Below are positions 1 to 7,024 of a stretch of DNA of 15,548 nucleotides, piece by piece. Made by a program: the position numbers and the translations under genes. This DNA is from Halobacteriales archaeon QS_5_70_15 (GTDB lineage: Archaea > Halobacteriota > Halobacteria > Halobacteriales > Haloarculaceae): the NCBI GenBank assembly GCA_003022005.1, contig PXRQ01000001.1, forward strand, positions 1 through 15,548, written 5' to 3'. The notes under the pieces are model-generated. The model was not told the origin of the DNA, searched no databases, and saw only the letters and a program-made list of their open reading frames with translations. Each line of letters begins with the position of its first letter. The stretch's first letter is position 1.

Positions 1-1520
1 AGCCGTTCGCGGACCCCCGGCTCCATGTTGTTCCCGTCGATCAGGACGTACGCCGTCCGCTGATCCCCGACCTCGGTGACGGCGACGCGGACCCCGAGCG
101 GCCCGATGCCGTCGATGGGGTCCCAGTCGGTGGGGTCCCACGCGACGCCGAGACGCAGCGCCCCCGTCCCGCTCGCGGCCAGCCTCCGCCCGAGGTGGCC
201 GGCGCCCTGTATCATGTCGAACGAGCGGCGCGACCCGGGGACGACGTGGCCGAGGTCCTCGCCGTCGAGGCCGTCATTGCAGTTGTGGGCGTCGACGAGC
301 AGGACGTCCGAGAGCCCGCCCGCCCGGGCTTCCGCGGCCGCCGAGAGGCCGACCGCGTACTCGATGTCGTCGGCGAACCCCGGCGAGAAGGTCGACGTCA
401 TTAGCGCACCGTCGCCGAACCGCTGGCCGAGGAGCTTCGCCTCGCCCTCGGTTTCGCGCGCGGCTCGCGTCGCCTCGGCGGCGTACTCGATGCGGTCGTG
501 AGCGGTCCGTGCCGCGTCGATCAGGCTCTCGACTTCGCGCGCGGTGACGAGGTTGAAGTCGTGGCCGGCGGTGGCGTGCGGCGGGAACGCGAGCCCGTCG
601 GCCTCGCGAGCCACCCGTTCGGGGAGGTTCCCGCCGCCGATGTCGCCCATCGGCCCGGGGTGGATCATCGGGAGGACGAACCGGGCCTTCTCGCCGACCG
701 CGGTCCGGAACGACAGGACGGTGACGGGGACGACGGCCTCCTCGCCGAGCTGTTCGAAGAACTCCTCGAGTTCGCGCGAGCCCTCGGCGATGTGGCCGAT
801 GAACCCCCCGATGAAGTCGAGCACCGAGACGCCGAGCGACTGGCGCCACGGCCGGTCGATGACGACCAGGAACAGGTAGACGGCGCCCGCGTAGAGGCCA
901 CAGGTCACCGCCAGGAGGATGAACTCCTCGGGGCCGACGACGAGCAGTTCGGGCGGCGCCTTCTCCGGGCGCGAGAGGTACGACCGGAGGAGGGGGCCCC
1001 CGACCTCGAAGTAGCGCATCGTCCCGGAGTAGACGAACAGCAGTACCGCGCCGGCGACGGTCTGGAGGCTCGCTGGGACGGCGGCGACGAGCAGCGACCG
1101 CCGGGAGACGGCCATCACGACGAGCAGCCTGAGCGCGAAGATGCTCGCCAGCGCCGCGACCAGCGCGTCGAAGACGAAGTCCTGGCCGAAGGCCGGGGAG
1201 AGTACCGTCACCACGCCGGCGAGCGTGAGAACGACGACGACGACGAGTTCGCACGTCAGCGCGAGCAGGGAGGCGCGGTTCGGGGTGAGCTGGCCGCCGA
1301 GGCGCGCGTCGACCCACGGGGTGACGAGGCTGGCGACCACCGTCGGGACGCCGATGAAGAACCCCCCCTGCCAGGCGTCCTCGAGGACGAACCGCGAGTC
1401 GAAGGCCGCCACCCCCGCGAGGGCGGCGATGAGCAGCGAGAACGCCACGCTCGAGTACCAGGACGGCGCCCGGAAGATGAACCGCGAGAGCGAGGCGAGG
1501 TCGCCCTGGGTGTTGCTCAT
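1..1520 (-). CDS. DUF2070 family membrane protein, 3' end outside window
   Basis: This frame stays open for 506 codons from an ATG at 1520 to the window edge, so the C-terminus is missing. The N-terminal half is an integral membrane domain with about six hydrophobic segments (roughly residues 24-40, 53-69, 84-107, 117-138, 142-165 and 199-222). The soluble half carries the conserved stretches IHPGPMGDIGGGNLP (287-300), HATAGHDFN (315-323), DAHNCND (410-416) and DGNN (495-498), which I recognise as the archaeal DUF2070 family. The family has no established biochemical role. The conserved His, Asp and Asn residues suggest a cytoplasmic catalytic or ligand-binding domain, which is inference. The start is supported by an A/T-rich box 26 nt upstream with no Shine-Dalgarno sequence, as for a leaderless mRNA. 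The gene follows guaAa on the same strand after 64 nt but appears to have its own promoter. Confidence 0.87.
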   Translation of the reverse strand, partial: MSNTQGDLASLSRFIFRAPSWYSSVAFSLLIAALAGVAAFDSRFVLEDAWQGGFFIGVPTVVASLVTPWVDARLGGQLTPNRASLLALTCELVVVVVLTLAGVVTVLSPAFGQDFVFDALVAALASIFALRLLVVMAVSRRSLLVAAVPASLQTVAGAVLLFVYSGTMRYFEVGGPLLRSYLSRPEKAPPELLVVGPEEFILLAVTCGLYAGAVYLFLVVIDRPWRQSLGVSVLDFIGGFIGHIAEGSRELEEFFEQLGEEAVVPVTVLSFRTAVGEKARFVLPMIHPGPMGDIGGGNLPERVAREADGLAFPPHATAGHDFNLVTAREVESLIDAARTAHDRIEYAAEATRAARETEGEAKLLGQRFGDGALMTSTFSPGFADDIEYAVGLSAAAEARAGGLSDVLLVDAHNCNDGLDGEDLGHVVPGSRRSFDMIQGAGHLGRRLAASGTGALRLGVAWDPTDWDPIDGIGPLGVRVAVTEVGDQRTAYVLIDGNNMEPGVRER

Positions 1521-1542
1521 GTGTGATGTCCTTTACTCCCCG

Positions 1543-1550
1543 ATTACTTA
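1543..1550 (-). promoter_or_regulatory. Putative TATA box of the DUF2070 gene
   Basis: TAAGTAAT on the minus strand is centred about 26 nt before the ATG at 1520. That spacing fits a haloarchaeal leaderless transcript starting at or next to the start codon. Confidence 0.5.
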
Positions 1551-1584
1551 TTCGCTCGTCGGACCTCCGTCGAACCTCGGTTCG

Positions 1585-2148
1585 TCACTCGTCGGACGCC
1601 CGTTCGCAGACGGCGCGGAAGTTCTCGAAGACCGCCTCCCCCTCTGCAGTGTGTGCGACCTCGGGGTGCCACTGGACGCCGTACAGGTCCCGGTCGGCGT
1701 CGCCCATCGCCTCGACGGCACAGACGTCGCTCGTCCCCGTCCGGGCGAACCCCGGCGGGAGCTCCTTCACCTCGTCGGCGTGGGAGGCCCAGACGCGGGT
1801 CTCCGGCGCGAGCGACCCCACCACCGGATCGTCGGGGTCATCGATGCGGACGGTGACGTCGGCGTAGCCGCCGTAGTCCCCGGCACCGACACGGCCGCCC
1901 AGCGCCGCCGCCATGTCCTGCATCCCGAGACAGATGCCGAGGACCGGGACGTCCAGGTCGAGGTACCGGCCGCCCCGCTCCGGATCGGCGCTGTGAGGGC
2001 CCCCCGAGAGCACGACGCCGTCGGCGTCGATCTCCGACGGCGGGGTCGTGTTCGGGACGATCCCCGTCTCGACGCCGACGTCGCGGAGCGCGCGCCGTTC
2101 GAGGTGGGTGAACTGCCCGTCGTTGTCCACCACGACGATACGAGTCAT
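1585..2148 (-). CDS. guaAa: GMP synthase subunit A (glutamine amidotransferase)
   Basis: This is a class I glutamine amidotransferase of 187 aa. In archaea the GMP synthase is split in two. This subunit hydrolyses glutamine and passes ammonia to the separate ATP-pyrophosphatase subunit (GuaAB), which converts XMP to GMP. The nucleophile elbow GICLGMQ places Cys73, and GVQWHPEVAHT supplies the His161/Glu163 pair, completing the catalytic triad. LSGGPHS (48-53) forms the oxyanion region, and SHADEV (122-127) is typical of the GMP synthase glutaminase. The length fits the stand-alone archaeal subunit. No guaAb is visible here, so the partner is encoded elsewhere. A strong TATA box lies 28 nt before the ATG at 2148, supporting that start and an independent leaderless transcript. 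Confidence 0.95.
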   Translation of the reverse strand: MTRIVVVDNDGQFTHLERRALRDVGVETGIVPNTTPPSEIDADGVVLSGGPHSADPERGGRYLDLDVPVLGICLGMQDMAAALGGRVGAGDYGGYADVTVRIDDPDDPVVGSLAPETRVWASHADEVKELPPGFARTGTSDVCAVEAMGDADRDLYGVQWHPEVAHTAEGEAVFENFRAVCERASDE

Positions 2149-2172
2149 CTACCGGCGCTACTCCGCGTTCGG

Positions 2173-2179
2173 ATAAAAA
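2173..2179 (-). promoter_or_regulatory. TATA box of guaAa
   Basis: TTTTTAT on the minus strand is centred 28 nt before the ATG at 2148 and stands out in otherwise GC-rich DNA. The spacing implies a leaderless transcript. Confidence 0.65.
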
Positions 2180-2242
2180 CCCCCTGAATCGGCCGTCGAC
2201 GCCCGATCCGGGCCACACCGGGCGGCTCGTCGGCCGAGCGGG

Positions 2243-2752
2243 TCACTCGTCGGCGTCGACGGCGAACGGCGAGTCGCTCTCGGTCCAGTCCCACCCCGGG
2301 AGCCGCGTCTGGAACCCCGCGGCGAGCGCGGCGTCGAGGTCGTCGACGCCTGCTGCCTCCCCGGGGTCGCCGTGGGCGTGGACGTCCGCGTAGTGGAACG
2401 TGGCCTCGGCGAGCAGCGAGTACGCCCGACCCCTCGTGCTCGCTATCGTGGCCGCGAGCTCCCGGCCCAGTATCTCGTCGACGACGAACCCGGGGTAGTC
2501 CCCCTCGACGTCGAGTTCCCGGAGCAGGACCACGAGCGCGGCGGCGTTGACCGCGACGTCGCCGTCGGCGAACACGCGCTCGACCTCGGCGCGGTAGTCG
2601 GCCTCGGTGACGGCGTCGACCGTCGTCCCGAAGGCCTCGCCGAGCGCCGCGCGCGTCTCGTTGATCAGTTCGACGACGACCGTGCGGTCGCGCACCCAGT
2701 CGCGCTCGCGTTCGACCGCGGCCGGCGTGACCGCGAGCCGATCCCCGTTCAT
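2243..2752 (-). CDS. Uncharacterised haloarchaeal acidic protein
   Basis: I do not recognise the family of this 169-aa protein. It is soluble and acidic, with no membrane segment, signal peptide, metal-binding cluster or nucleotide-binding loop. The predicted content is mostly helical: a charged N-terminal helix containing ERERDWVRDRTVVVELINE, then a middle region with VNAAALVVLLRELD, and an ending rich in aromatic and acidic residues (GWDWTES). The composition and codon use match real haloarchaeal genes, and a textbook TATA box lies 26 nt before the ATG at 2752, so I consider the gene real. It is transcribed divergently from fttA, and its stop lies 94 nt before guaAa on the same strand. I cannot assign a function. 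Confidence 0.8.
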   Translation of the reverse strand: MNGDRLAVTPAAVERERDWVRDRTVVVELINETRAALGEAFGTTVDAVTEADYRAEVERVFADGDVAVNAAALVVLLRELDVEGDYPGFVVDEILGRELAATIASTRGRAYSLLAEATFHYADVHAHGDPGEAAGVDDLDAALAAGFQTRLPGWDWTESDSPFAVDADE

Positions 2753-2774
2753 ACGCGGATATCGTCCCGAAGGG

Positions 2775-2781
2775 TTTTATA
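2775..2781 (-). promoter_or_regulatory. TATA box in the divergent fttA intergenic region
   Basis: TATAAAA on the minus strand is centred 26 nt before the ATG at 2752 and is the clearest core promoter in the window. The same A/T block read rightward (TTTTATA) could also serve fttA, but that would give fttA a leader of about 160 nt. No better-placed TATA-like box is visible just before fttA. Confidence 0.7.
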
Positions 2782-2964
2782 CGCACAGTGGCCTACGTCG
2801 GGGCACACGCGGGTTTTCCGGAAACCTCTCCCGCAGTCGCCCCACGGGGCGAACTCTCTGTCGAGTGAGATCCCGAACATGAAGAGATTCCTTCCAACGC
2901 GCCACGCGACCGTCGGGCGGGTCGACACGGGTCGGCCGGCCAGCGGCGCGGCGCACCGACACGC

Positions 2965-4890
2965 ATGAGCACAGTAGAGCGGCAACTCGAGGACCTGAAA
3001 GCGAAGATCGCCGGCGAGATCCCGGACGACATCTCCATCTCGGACGTGAAGTACGAGGGGCCGGAGCTGGTCGTCTACACGCGGGACCCGAAGAAGTTCG
3101 CGCAGGACGGCGACCTCATCAGGCGCCTCGCCTCGAAGCTCCGCAAGCGCATCACCGTCCGCCCCGACCCGGACACCCTCTCGCACCCCGACGTCGCCCG
3201 CGAGGAGATCCGGGACGTCATCCCGGAGGAGGCGGGGGTCACGGACCTCGACTTCCACGCCGACACCGGCGAGGTCATCATCGAGGCGGGGAAGCCAGGG
3301 ATGGTCATCGGGCGCCACGGCTCGACGCTCCGGGAGATCACCCAGCGCGTCGGCTGGACGCCCGAAGTCGTGCGGACGCCGCCCATCGAGTCCTCGACGG
3401 TCTCGAACGTCCGGAACTTCCTCAAGCAGGAGCGCGAGGAGCGCCGCGACATCCTCGAACGGGTCGGCCGACAGATCCATCGCAAGGAGATGGCCGACGA
3501 GCAGTGGGTCCGGATCACCACGCTCGGCTGCTGCCGGGAGGTCGGCCGCGCCTCGTTCATTCTCTCGACCGCCGAGACGCGGATCCTCGTCGACTGCGGG
3601 GACAAGCCCGGCGCCGAGGGGGAGGTGCCGTACCTCCAAGTGCCGGAGGCGCTTGGCGCGGGCGCGAACAACCTCGACGCCGTCGTCCTCACGCACGCCC
3701 ACCTGGATCACTCCGCGCTCATCCCCCTCCTGTTCAAGTACGGCTACGACGGGCCGATCTACACGACCGAGCCCACCCGCGATCTGATGGGCCTCCTGAC
3801 GCTCGACTACCTCGACGTCGCGGCCAAGGAGGGCCGGAGCCCCCCCTACGAGTCGAGCATGGTCCGGGAGGCGATCAAACACACCGTCACGCTGGAGTAC
3901 GGCGACGTCACGGACATCGCCCCCGACGTGAAGCTCACGCTCCACAACGCCGGGCACATCCTCGGCTCGTCGATCGCGCACTTCCACATCGGCGACGGCC
4001 TCTACAACGTCGCGTTCAGCGGGGACATCCACTACGACGACACCCGGCTGTTCAACGGCGCGGTCAACGAGTTCCCCCGCGTCGAGACGCTCGTGATGGA
4101 GTCGACGTACGGCGGCCGCAACGACTACCAGACCGACCAGGAGGACTCGGAACGGCACCTGAAGGAGGTCATCACCCGCACCCACGAGAAGGGCGGGAAG
4201 GTGCTCGTTCCGGCGTTCGCGGTGGGCCGCTCCCAGGAGATCATGCTCGTCCTCGAGGAGGCGATGCGGAAGGGCGACATCCCCGAGATGCCCGTCCACC
4301 TCGACGGGATGATCTGGGAGGCGACGGCCATCCACACCACCTACCCCGAGTACCTCCGGGACGACCTCAGGGACCGGATCTTCCACGAGGACGAGAACCC
4401 GTTCCTCGCCGACGCGTTCAACCACATCGACGGCGGCGAGGACGAGCGCCAGGGGATCGTCGACGAGGGGCCGGCGATCATCCTCTCGACCTCGGGGATG
4501 GTCACCGGCGGGCCGATCATGTCCTGGCTGCGCCACCTCGGGAGCGACACGGAGTCGACGATGGTGTTCGTCGGCTACCAGGCACAGGGCACCCTCGGCC
4601 GCCGCATCCAGAACGGCTGGGACGAGATCCCGGTGAACGACCGGAACGGGAGCGGCCGCTCGAACACGCTCACGCTGAAGATGGACGTCGAGACCGTCGA
4701 CGGGTTCTCCGGCCACGCCGACCGCCAGGGGCTCGAGAACTTCGTCCGCACGATGAACCCCCGCCCGGAGAAGGTGCTCTGCGTCCACGGCGACGAGAAG
4801 AGCACCCAGGACCTCTCCAGCGCGCTCTACCACGAGTTCGACATGCGGACGTTCGCTCCGAAGAACCTCGAGACGTTCCGGTTCAAGTAG
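2965..4890 (+). CDS. fttA: Transcription termination factor FttA (aCPSF1), KH and beta-CASP ribonuclease
   Basis: This is a full-length 641-aa archaeal CPSF73 homologue. The family cleaves nascent RNA at U-rich 3' ends and terminates RNA polymerase, acting in the cytoplasm with the transcription complex. The N-terminal region (about 1-175) holds the KH-type RNA-binding part, including the GMVIGRHGS loop at 112-120. A metallo-beta-lactamase core follows, with the zinc motif THAHLDH (243-249), NAGHILG (His331) and SGDIHY (Asp354). The beta-CASP part runs through the middle, with GFSGHAD (His584) and CVHGDE (His608) supplying the C-terminal metal ligands. All expected catalytic residues are present. 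The N-terminus beginning MSTVERQLEDL matches my recollection of haloarchaeal orthologues, so I keep the ATG at 2965. The 212-nt region to the divergent gene shows no obvious TATA box at the leaderless spacing. Confidence 0.97.
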   Translation: MSTVERQLEDLKAKIAGEIPDDISISDVKYEGPELVVYTRDPKKFAQDGDLIRRLASKLRKRITVRPDPDTLSHPDVAREEIRDVIPEEAGVTDLDFHADTGEVIIEAGKPGMVIGRHGSTLREITQRVGWTPEVVRTPPIESSTVSNVRNFLKQEREERRDILERVGRQIHRKEMADEQWVRITTLGCCREVGRASFILSTAETRILVDCGDKPGAEGEVPYLQVPEALGAGANNLDAVVLTHAHLDHSALIPLLFKYGYDGPIYTTEPTRDLMGLLTLDYLDVAAKEGRSPPYESSMVREAIKHTVTLEYGDVTDIAPDVKLTLHNAGHILGSSIAHFHIGDGLYNVAFSGDIHYDDTRLFNGAVNEFPRVETLVMESTYGGRNDYQTDQEDSERHLKEVITRTHEKGGKVLVPAFAVGRSQEIMLVLEEAMRKGDIPEMPVHLDGMIWEATAIHTTYPEYLRDDLRDRIFHEDENPFLADAFNHIDGGEDERQGIVDEGPAIILSTSGMVTGGPIMSWLRHLGSDTESTMVFVGYQAQGTLGRRIQNGWDEIPVNDRNGSGRSNTLTLKMDVETVDGFSGHADRQGLENFVRTMNPRPEKVLCVHGDEKSTQDLSSALYHEFDMRTFAPKNLETFRFK

Positions 4891-4911
4891 GCCGCACCAC
4901 CACCTTCTGCA

Positions 4912-4940
4912 CGGGTGGCCGAGCGAAGCGAGGCCACCCG
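4912..4940. repeat. Inverted repeat downstream of fttA
   Basis: A perfect 9-bp stem (CGGGTGGCC at 4912-4920 paired with GGCCACCCG at 4932-4940) encloses an 11-nt loop, starting 21 nt after the fttA stop. No T-run follows on the plus strand, so it is not a classical intrinsic terminator. The loop sequence gagcgaagcga resembles a motif I recall from haloarchaeal intergenic palindromes. It could mark the 3' end of the fttA transcript or belong to the GC-rich spacer tract that follows. Confidence 0.5.
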
Positions 4941-5060
4941 ACAAAAACGCGGGGAGAAAGCGCGACTCGCTCCCGCCGGCTCACGGTTCGCTCGGCGCAC
5001 GGCTCCCTTCGGTCGGCCTCGCTCGGGTCGCTCCTCGCGGGCGAGCGTACCGAAACACAC
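4941..5060. repeat. GC-rich quasi-repetitive intergenic tract
   Basis: The spacer is built from recurring short words such as ggctc, gctcgg, tcggtcgg and ctcgctcgggtcgctcc, with no credible ORF. It resembles the spacer at 11445-11605, sharing GGTCGCTCCT followed by a GCGG-like word. Its translations are basic and unlike the acidic proteome, so I read it as non-coding. I see no promoter until the box at 5107. Confidence 0.4.
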
Positions 5061-5106
5061 CGCTCCACGACTCCGTCGATCCCCCGAGACGGACGGTCCG
5101 GTGCCA

Positions 5107-5114
5107 AAGAATAG
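5107..5114 (+). promoter_or_regulatory. Putative TATA-like box of the 5139 gene
   Basis: AAGAATAG is centred about 28 nt before the ATG at 5139. The sequence is a weak TATA match, but it sits at the leaderless spacing and is the most A/T-rich segment of the spacer. Confidence 0.4.
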
Positions 5115-5122
5115 TACCTCCT

Positions 5123-5137
5123 TGTCCAATGTGGACA
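5123..5137. promoter_or_regulatory. Candidate operator palindrome at the start of the 5139 gene
   Basis: TGTCCA-ATG-TGGACA is a perfect 6-bp inverted repeat around a 3-nt spacer, ending 1 nt before the start codon at 5139. It lies between the TATA-like box and the expected transcription start, where a bound repressor would block initiation. The size and symmetry suit a dimeric wHTH regulator. Function is inferred from position only. Confidence 0.4.
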
Positions 5138-5138
5138 C

Positions 5139-6041
5139 ATGGCAGACCGTCCGTGGGAGCGGGCCGCCCGGTGGATGGACGCCCTTCGGCGGGCGCTGAC
5201 GTCCCTCGTGTGGCTGGCCGCCGACCTCGCGGGGGTCGACTGGGGGGAGGATCCCCACACGACGGTGGCCTTCCGGGCGGTCGTCGACGCGGTGGTCCCC
5301 GAGACGCCCGAACTCGAGGCGGAACTCGGGTCCGAACACGTCCCCGGGGGGCTGTCCATCGGTCTCGACGAGTTCGTGATCACGTACGTGGACAGCGGGT
5401 TCCAGCTCGGCCTGCCGTACGTCGGCCCGCAGGGGAACGTCCCGATGGCCGACGCGGCCGCACACGTCCTCGACGTCGCGGCGCTGGAGCTCGTGAACCG
5501 CGGGGGGAACGTCCTCGGTCCGGGCCGGGACCGCGCCGGGGTGCTCTACGAGCCGGGGAGCCCGGCGGCCGAGCGGGCCGAGCGCGCCGCCGGGACGTTC
5601 GCGAGGCTCTCCAGGGAGGACCGGCTCCGGGCCATCGGCCTCCTCGACGAGATCGAGTTCGAGGCGACGCCGTTCCCGAACGAACTGTTCGAGTTCGACG
5701 CCGGGCTGGTCGGCCAGCTGGTGATCGGGTTCACGGAGATGATCTACTACAGCGAGTGGGAGGGGTACGACGAGTACGTCGGGCCGCCGAGCGAACTCAC
5801 CCATCCGAACAGCCCGGCGGCGGTCCAGAGCTGGCGGCAGACGGGGTATCCGGGTGTCGCGCCGGGGTACGCCGCGCTCCGGGGGTACCTCGGCACCGAC
5901 GAGGGTTCGCTGGGTGAGGGGGAGGTCTGGACGACCGTTGACGGGGACGCCGCCTCGCCCGTCCGGGTCACCCGCGACTCGGGGTCGTTCCGCGAGAACG
6001 ACTACGACACGAGCGGTCACGAGGAACCGTTTCCGGACTGA
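5139..6041 (+). CDS. Gluconate 2-dehydrogenase subunit 3-like protein
   Basis: This 300-aa protein resembles the gluconate 2-dehydrogenase subunit 3 family, the small helical partner of membrane-linked GMC or FAD sugar dehydrogenases. The supporting signs are the N-terminal TVAFRAVVDAVVPETPE segment (42-57), a helical FARLSREDRLRAIGLLDE segment (154-171), YYSEWEGY (203-210) and the C-terminal SWRQTGYPG motif (231-239). Family members often carry a Tat signal. Here the N-terminus has only a short hydrophobic run (about 19-32) and no clear twin-arginine motif, so export is uncertain. No GMC dehydrogenase or cytochrome subunit is encoded nearby, so it would be an orphan or act with a distant partner. 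The ATG at 5139 is supported by a TATA-like box and sits just after a perfect inverted repeat. The gene is real, but the family name is moderately certain. Confidence 0.75.
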   Translation: MADRPWERAARWMDALRRALTSLVWLAADLAGVDWGEDPHTTVAFRAVVDAVVPETPELEAELGSEHVPGGLSIGLDEFVITYVDSGFQLGLPYVGPQGNVPMADAAAHVLDVAALELVNRGGNVLGPGRDRAGVLYEPGSPAAERAERAAGTFARLSREDRLRAIGLLDEIEFEATPFPNELFEFDAGLVGQLVIGFTEMIYYSEWEGYDEYVGPPSELTHPNSPAAVQSWRQTGYPGVAPGYAALRGYLGTDEGSLGEGEVWTTVDGDAASPVRVTRDSGSFRENDYDTSGHEEPFPD

Positions 6042-6055
6042 GCGGCGACAGCGTC

Positions 6056-6135
6056 ATACGGTCGTGCGTAACGATGTACCGGTACCGCCCGGACCGTGTC
6101 TGCGATCACCGGTAAAAGGCTACGCACGACCGTAT
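6056..6135. repeat. 80-bp palindromic intergenic element, copy A
   Basis: The perfect 15-bp terminal arms ATACGGTCGTGCGTA (6056-6070) and TACGCACGACCGTAT (6121-6135) enclose a second in-register stem, TACCGGT (6077-6083) with ACCGGTA (6108-6114). A small internal loop separates the two stems. The element fills almost the whole gap between the convergent genes ending at 6041 and 6135. Read leftward, its first base is the last base of the nth stop codon TGA. It aligns over its full length with copy B at 11620-11700 with a single-base length difference, and less closely with copy C at 12916-12996. The shared CAGTC word continues just outside the right end in A and B. Confidence 0.85.
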
Positions 6136-6968
6136 CAGTCGGCGGCCTCGCTGGGGTCGACGACGTCCCCCGTCTCGGGGTAGACGCCGACCCGGTCGCA
6201 GATGTCGGCCATCGGGCAGGCCTCGGGGTCGTCCAGACAGGCCGGTTTCCGGGCGGTACAGAAGTCCCGCCCGAACTGTATCATCGCGGTATGGCCGAAG
6301 CCGCACTTCTCCGGGGGGACGTTCCGCTCCAGGCGCTCGCGCACCGCCTCGTGGTCGGCGCCGGGGGGTGCGAGCCCCATCCGCCGGGCGATGCGGTGGA
6401 CGTGCGTGTCAACCGGAAACACCCCGCCCCGGCCGCCCGAGAACAGCAGGACGCAGTCGGCGGTCTTCGGGCCGACCCCTTTCATGTCCAGGAGCGTCGA
6501 GCGCACCTCGGCGGGGTCGCCGCCCGTGACGAACTCGTCGAACCCGTCGGCGCTCCCGTGCGCCTCGAGGACGCGGTCGGCGAGCCGTATCAGGGTCTCG
6601 GACTTCTGGTTGTAGAGCCCCGCGGAGGCGATGGTCTCGGCGAGGTCGTCCTGCGCGGCGTTCGCGAGCGAGGCCGCGAGGTCGCCCTTCCACTCCCTTC
6701 CGCCGGGTCCGTAGCGCTCCATCAGCGAGTCGTGAGCCGGCTGCGAGGCTTTGTCCGAGGTGTTCTGCGAGAGCACCGTGCGGACGAGACACTCGAAGGC
6801 GTCCCGGCCGCCGTAGGCCTTCTGCCAGTAGCGCTCCCCGAGGCGGTCGACGACGGCCTCGGCGCGGGTCGACGGATCGGGGTTCGGCTCGAACGCCGAC
6901 TCGATCCCGCCACCGTCGGGCCCGCCGCTGATGTTCCGTGCGGGCTCCTCCTCCTGCTCCTCTGCCAT
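6135..6968 (-). CDS. nth: Endonuclease III, DNA glycosylase/AP lyase
   Basis: This 277-aa base-excision repair enzyme removes oxidised pyrimidines from DNA and cleaves the abasic site. The helix-hairpin-helix LLDMKGVGPKTADCVL spans about 159-174 with catalytic Lys168. The catalytic aspartate is Asp187 in PVDTHVHRI. A [4Fe-4S] cluster is indicated by Cys237, Cys244, Cys251 and Cys257. Their spacing is C-x6-C-x6-C-x5-C, four residues longer between the second and third cysteines than in the E. coli enzyme. A low-complexity acidic N-terminal extension (about 1-35) precedes the fold, as is common in halophile proteins. I chose the ATG at 6968 because a TATA box lies about 27 nt upstream. The frame remains open far upstream but there runs antisense-register through the P450 gene. 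The stop codon's last base belongs to repeat copy A. Confidence 0.96.
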   Translation of the reverse strand: MAEEQEEEPARNISGGPDGGGIESAFEPNPDPSTRAEAVVDRLGERYWQKAYGGRDAFECLVRTVLSQNTSDKASQPAHDSLMERYGPGGREWKGDLAASLANAAQDDLAETIASAGLYNQKSETLIRLADRVLEAHGSADGFDEFVTGGDPAEVRSTLLDMKGVGPKTADCVLLFSGGRGGVFPVDTHVHRIARRMGLAPPGADHEAVRERLERNVPPEKCGFGHTAMIQFGRDFCTARKPACLDDPEACPMADICDRVGVYPETGDVVDPSEAAD

Positions 6969-6992
6969 ACCCGGGGGTGCGTGCGGCGCGAG

Positions 6993-6998
6993 TAAAAA
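6993..6998 (-). promoter_or_regulatory. TATA box of nth
   Basis: TTTTTA on the minus strand is centred about 27 nt before the ATG at 6968. The spacing indicates a leaderless transcript separate from the P450 gene. Confidence 0.6.
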
Positions 6999-7024
6999 CG
7001 GCGGGGAGGCCGCGAGGGAGACGG

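Noticed and set aside
2879..2968. 29-codon ORF ending in ATGA overlap with the fttA start
   Set aside because: The peptide is basic and low in acidic residues, unlike haloarchaeal proteins. No TATA box lies at the right spacing, and an ATGA overlap arises by chance whenever the second codon begins with A.
4912..4940. Classical rho-independent terminator after fttA
   Set aside because: The stem is perfect but no T-run follows on the transcribed strand, so I list it only as an inverted repeat.
2749..4944. 731-codon minus-strand ORF opposite fttA
   Set aside because: It is the antisense shadow of fttA, which has intact catalytic motifs. Long antisense frames are common in GC-rich DNA.
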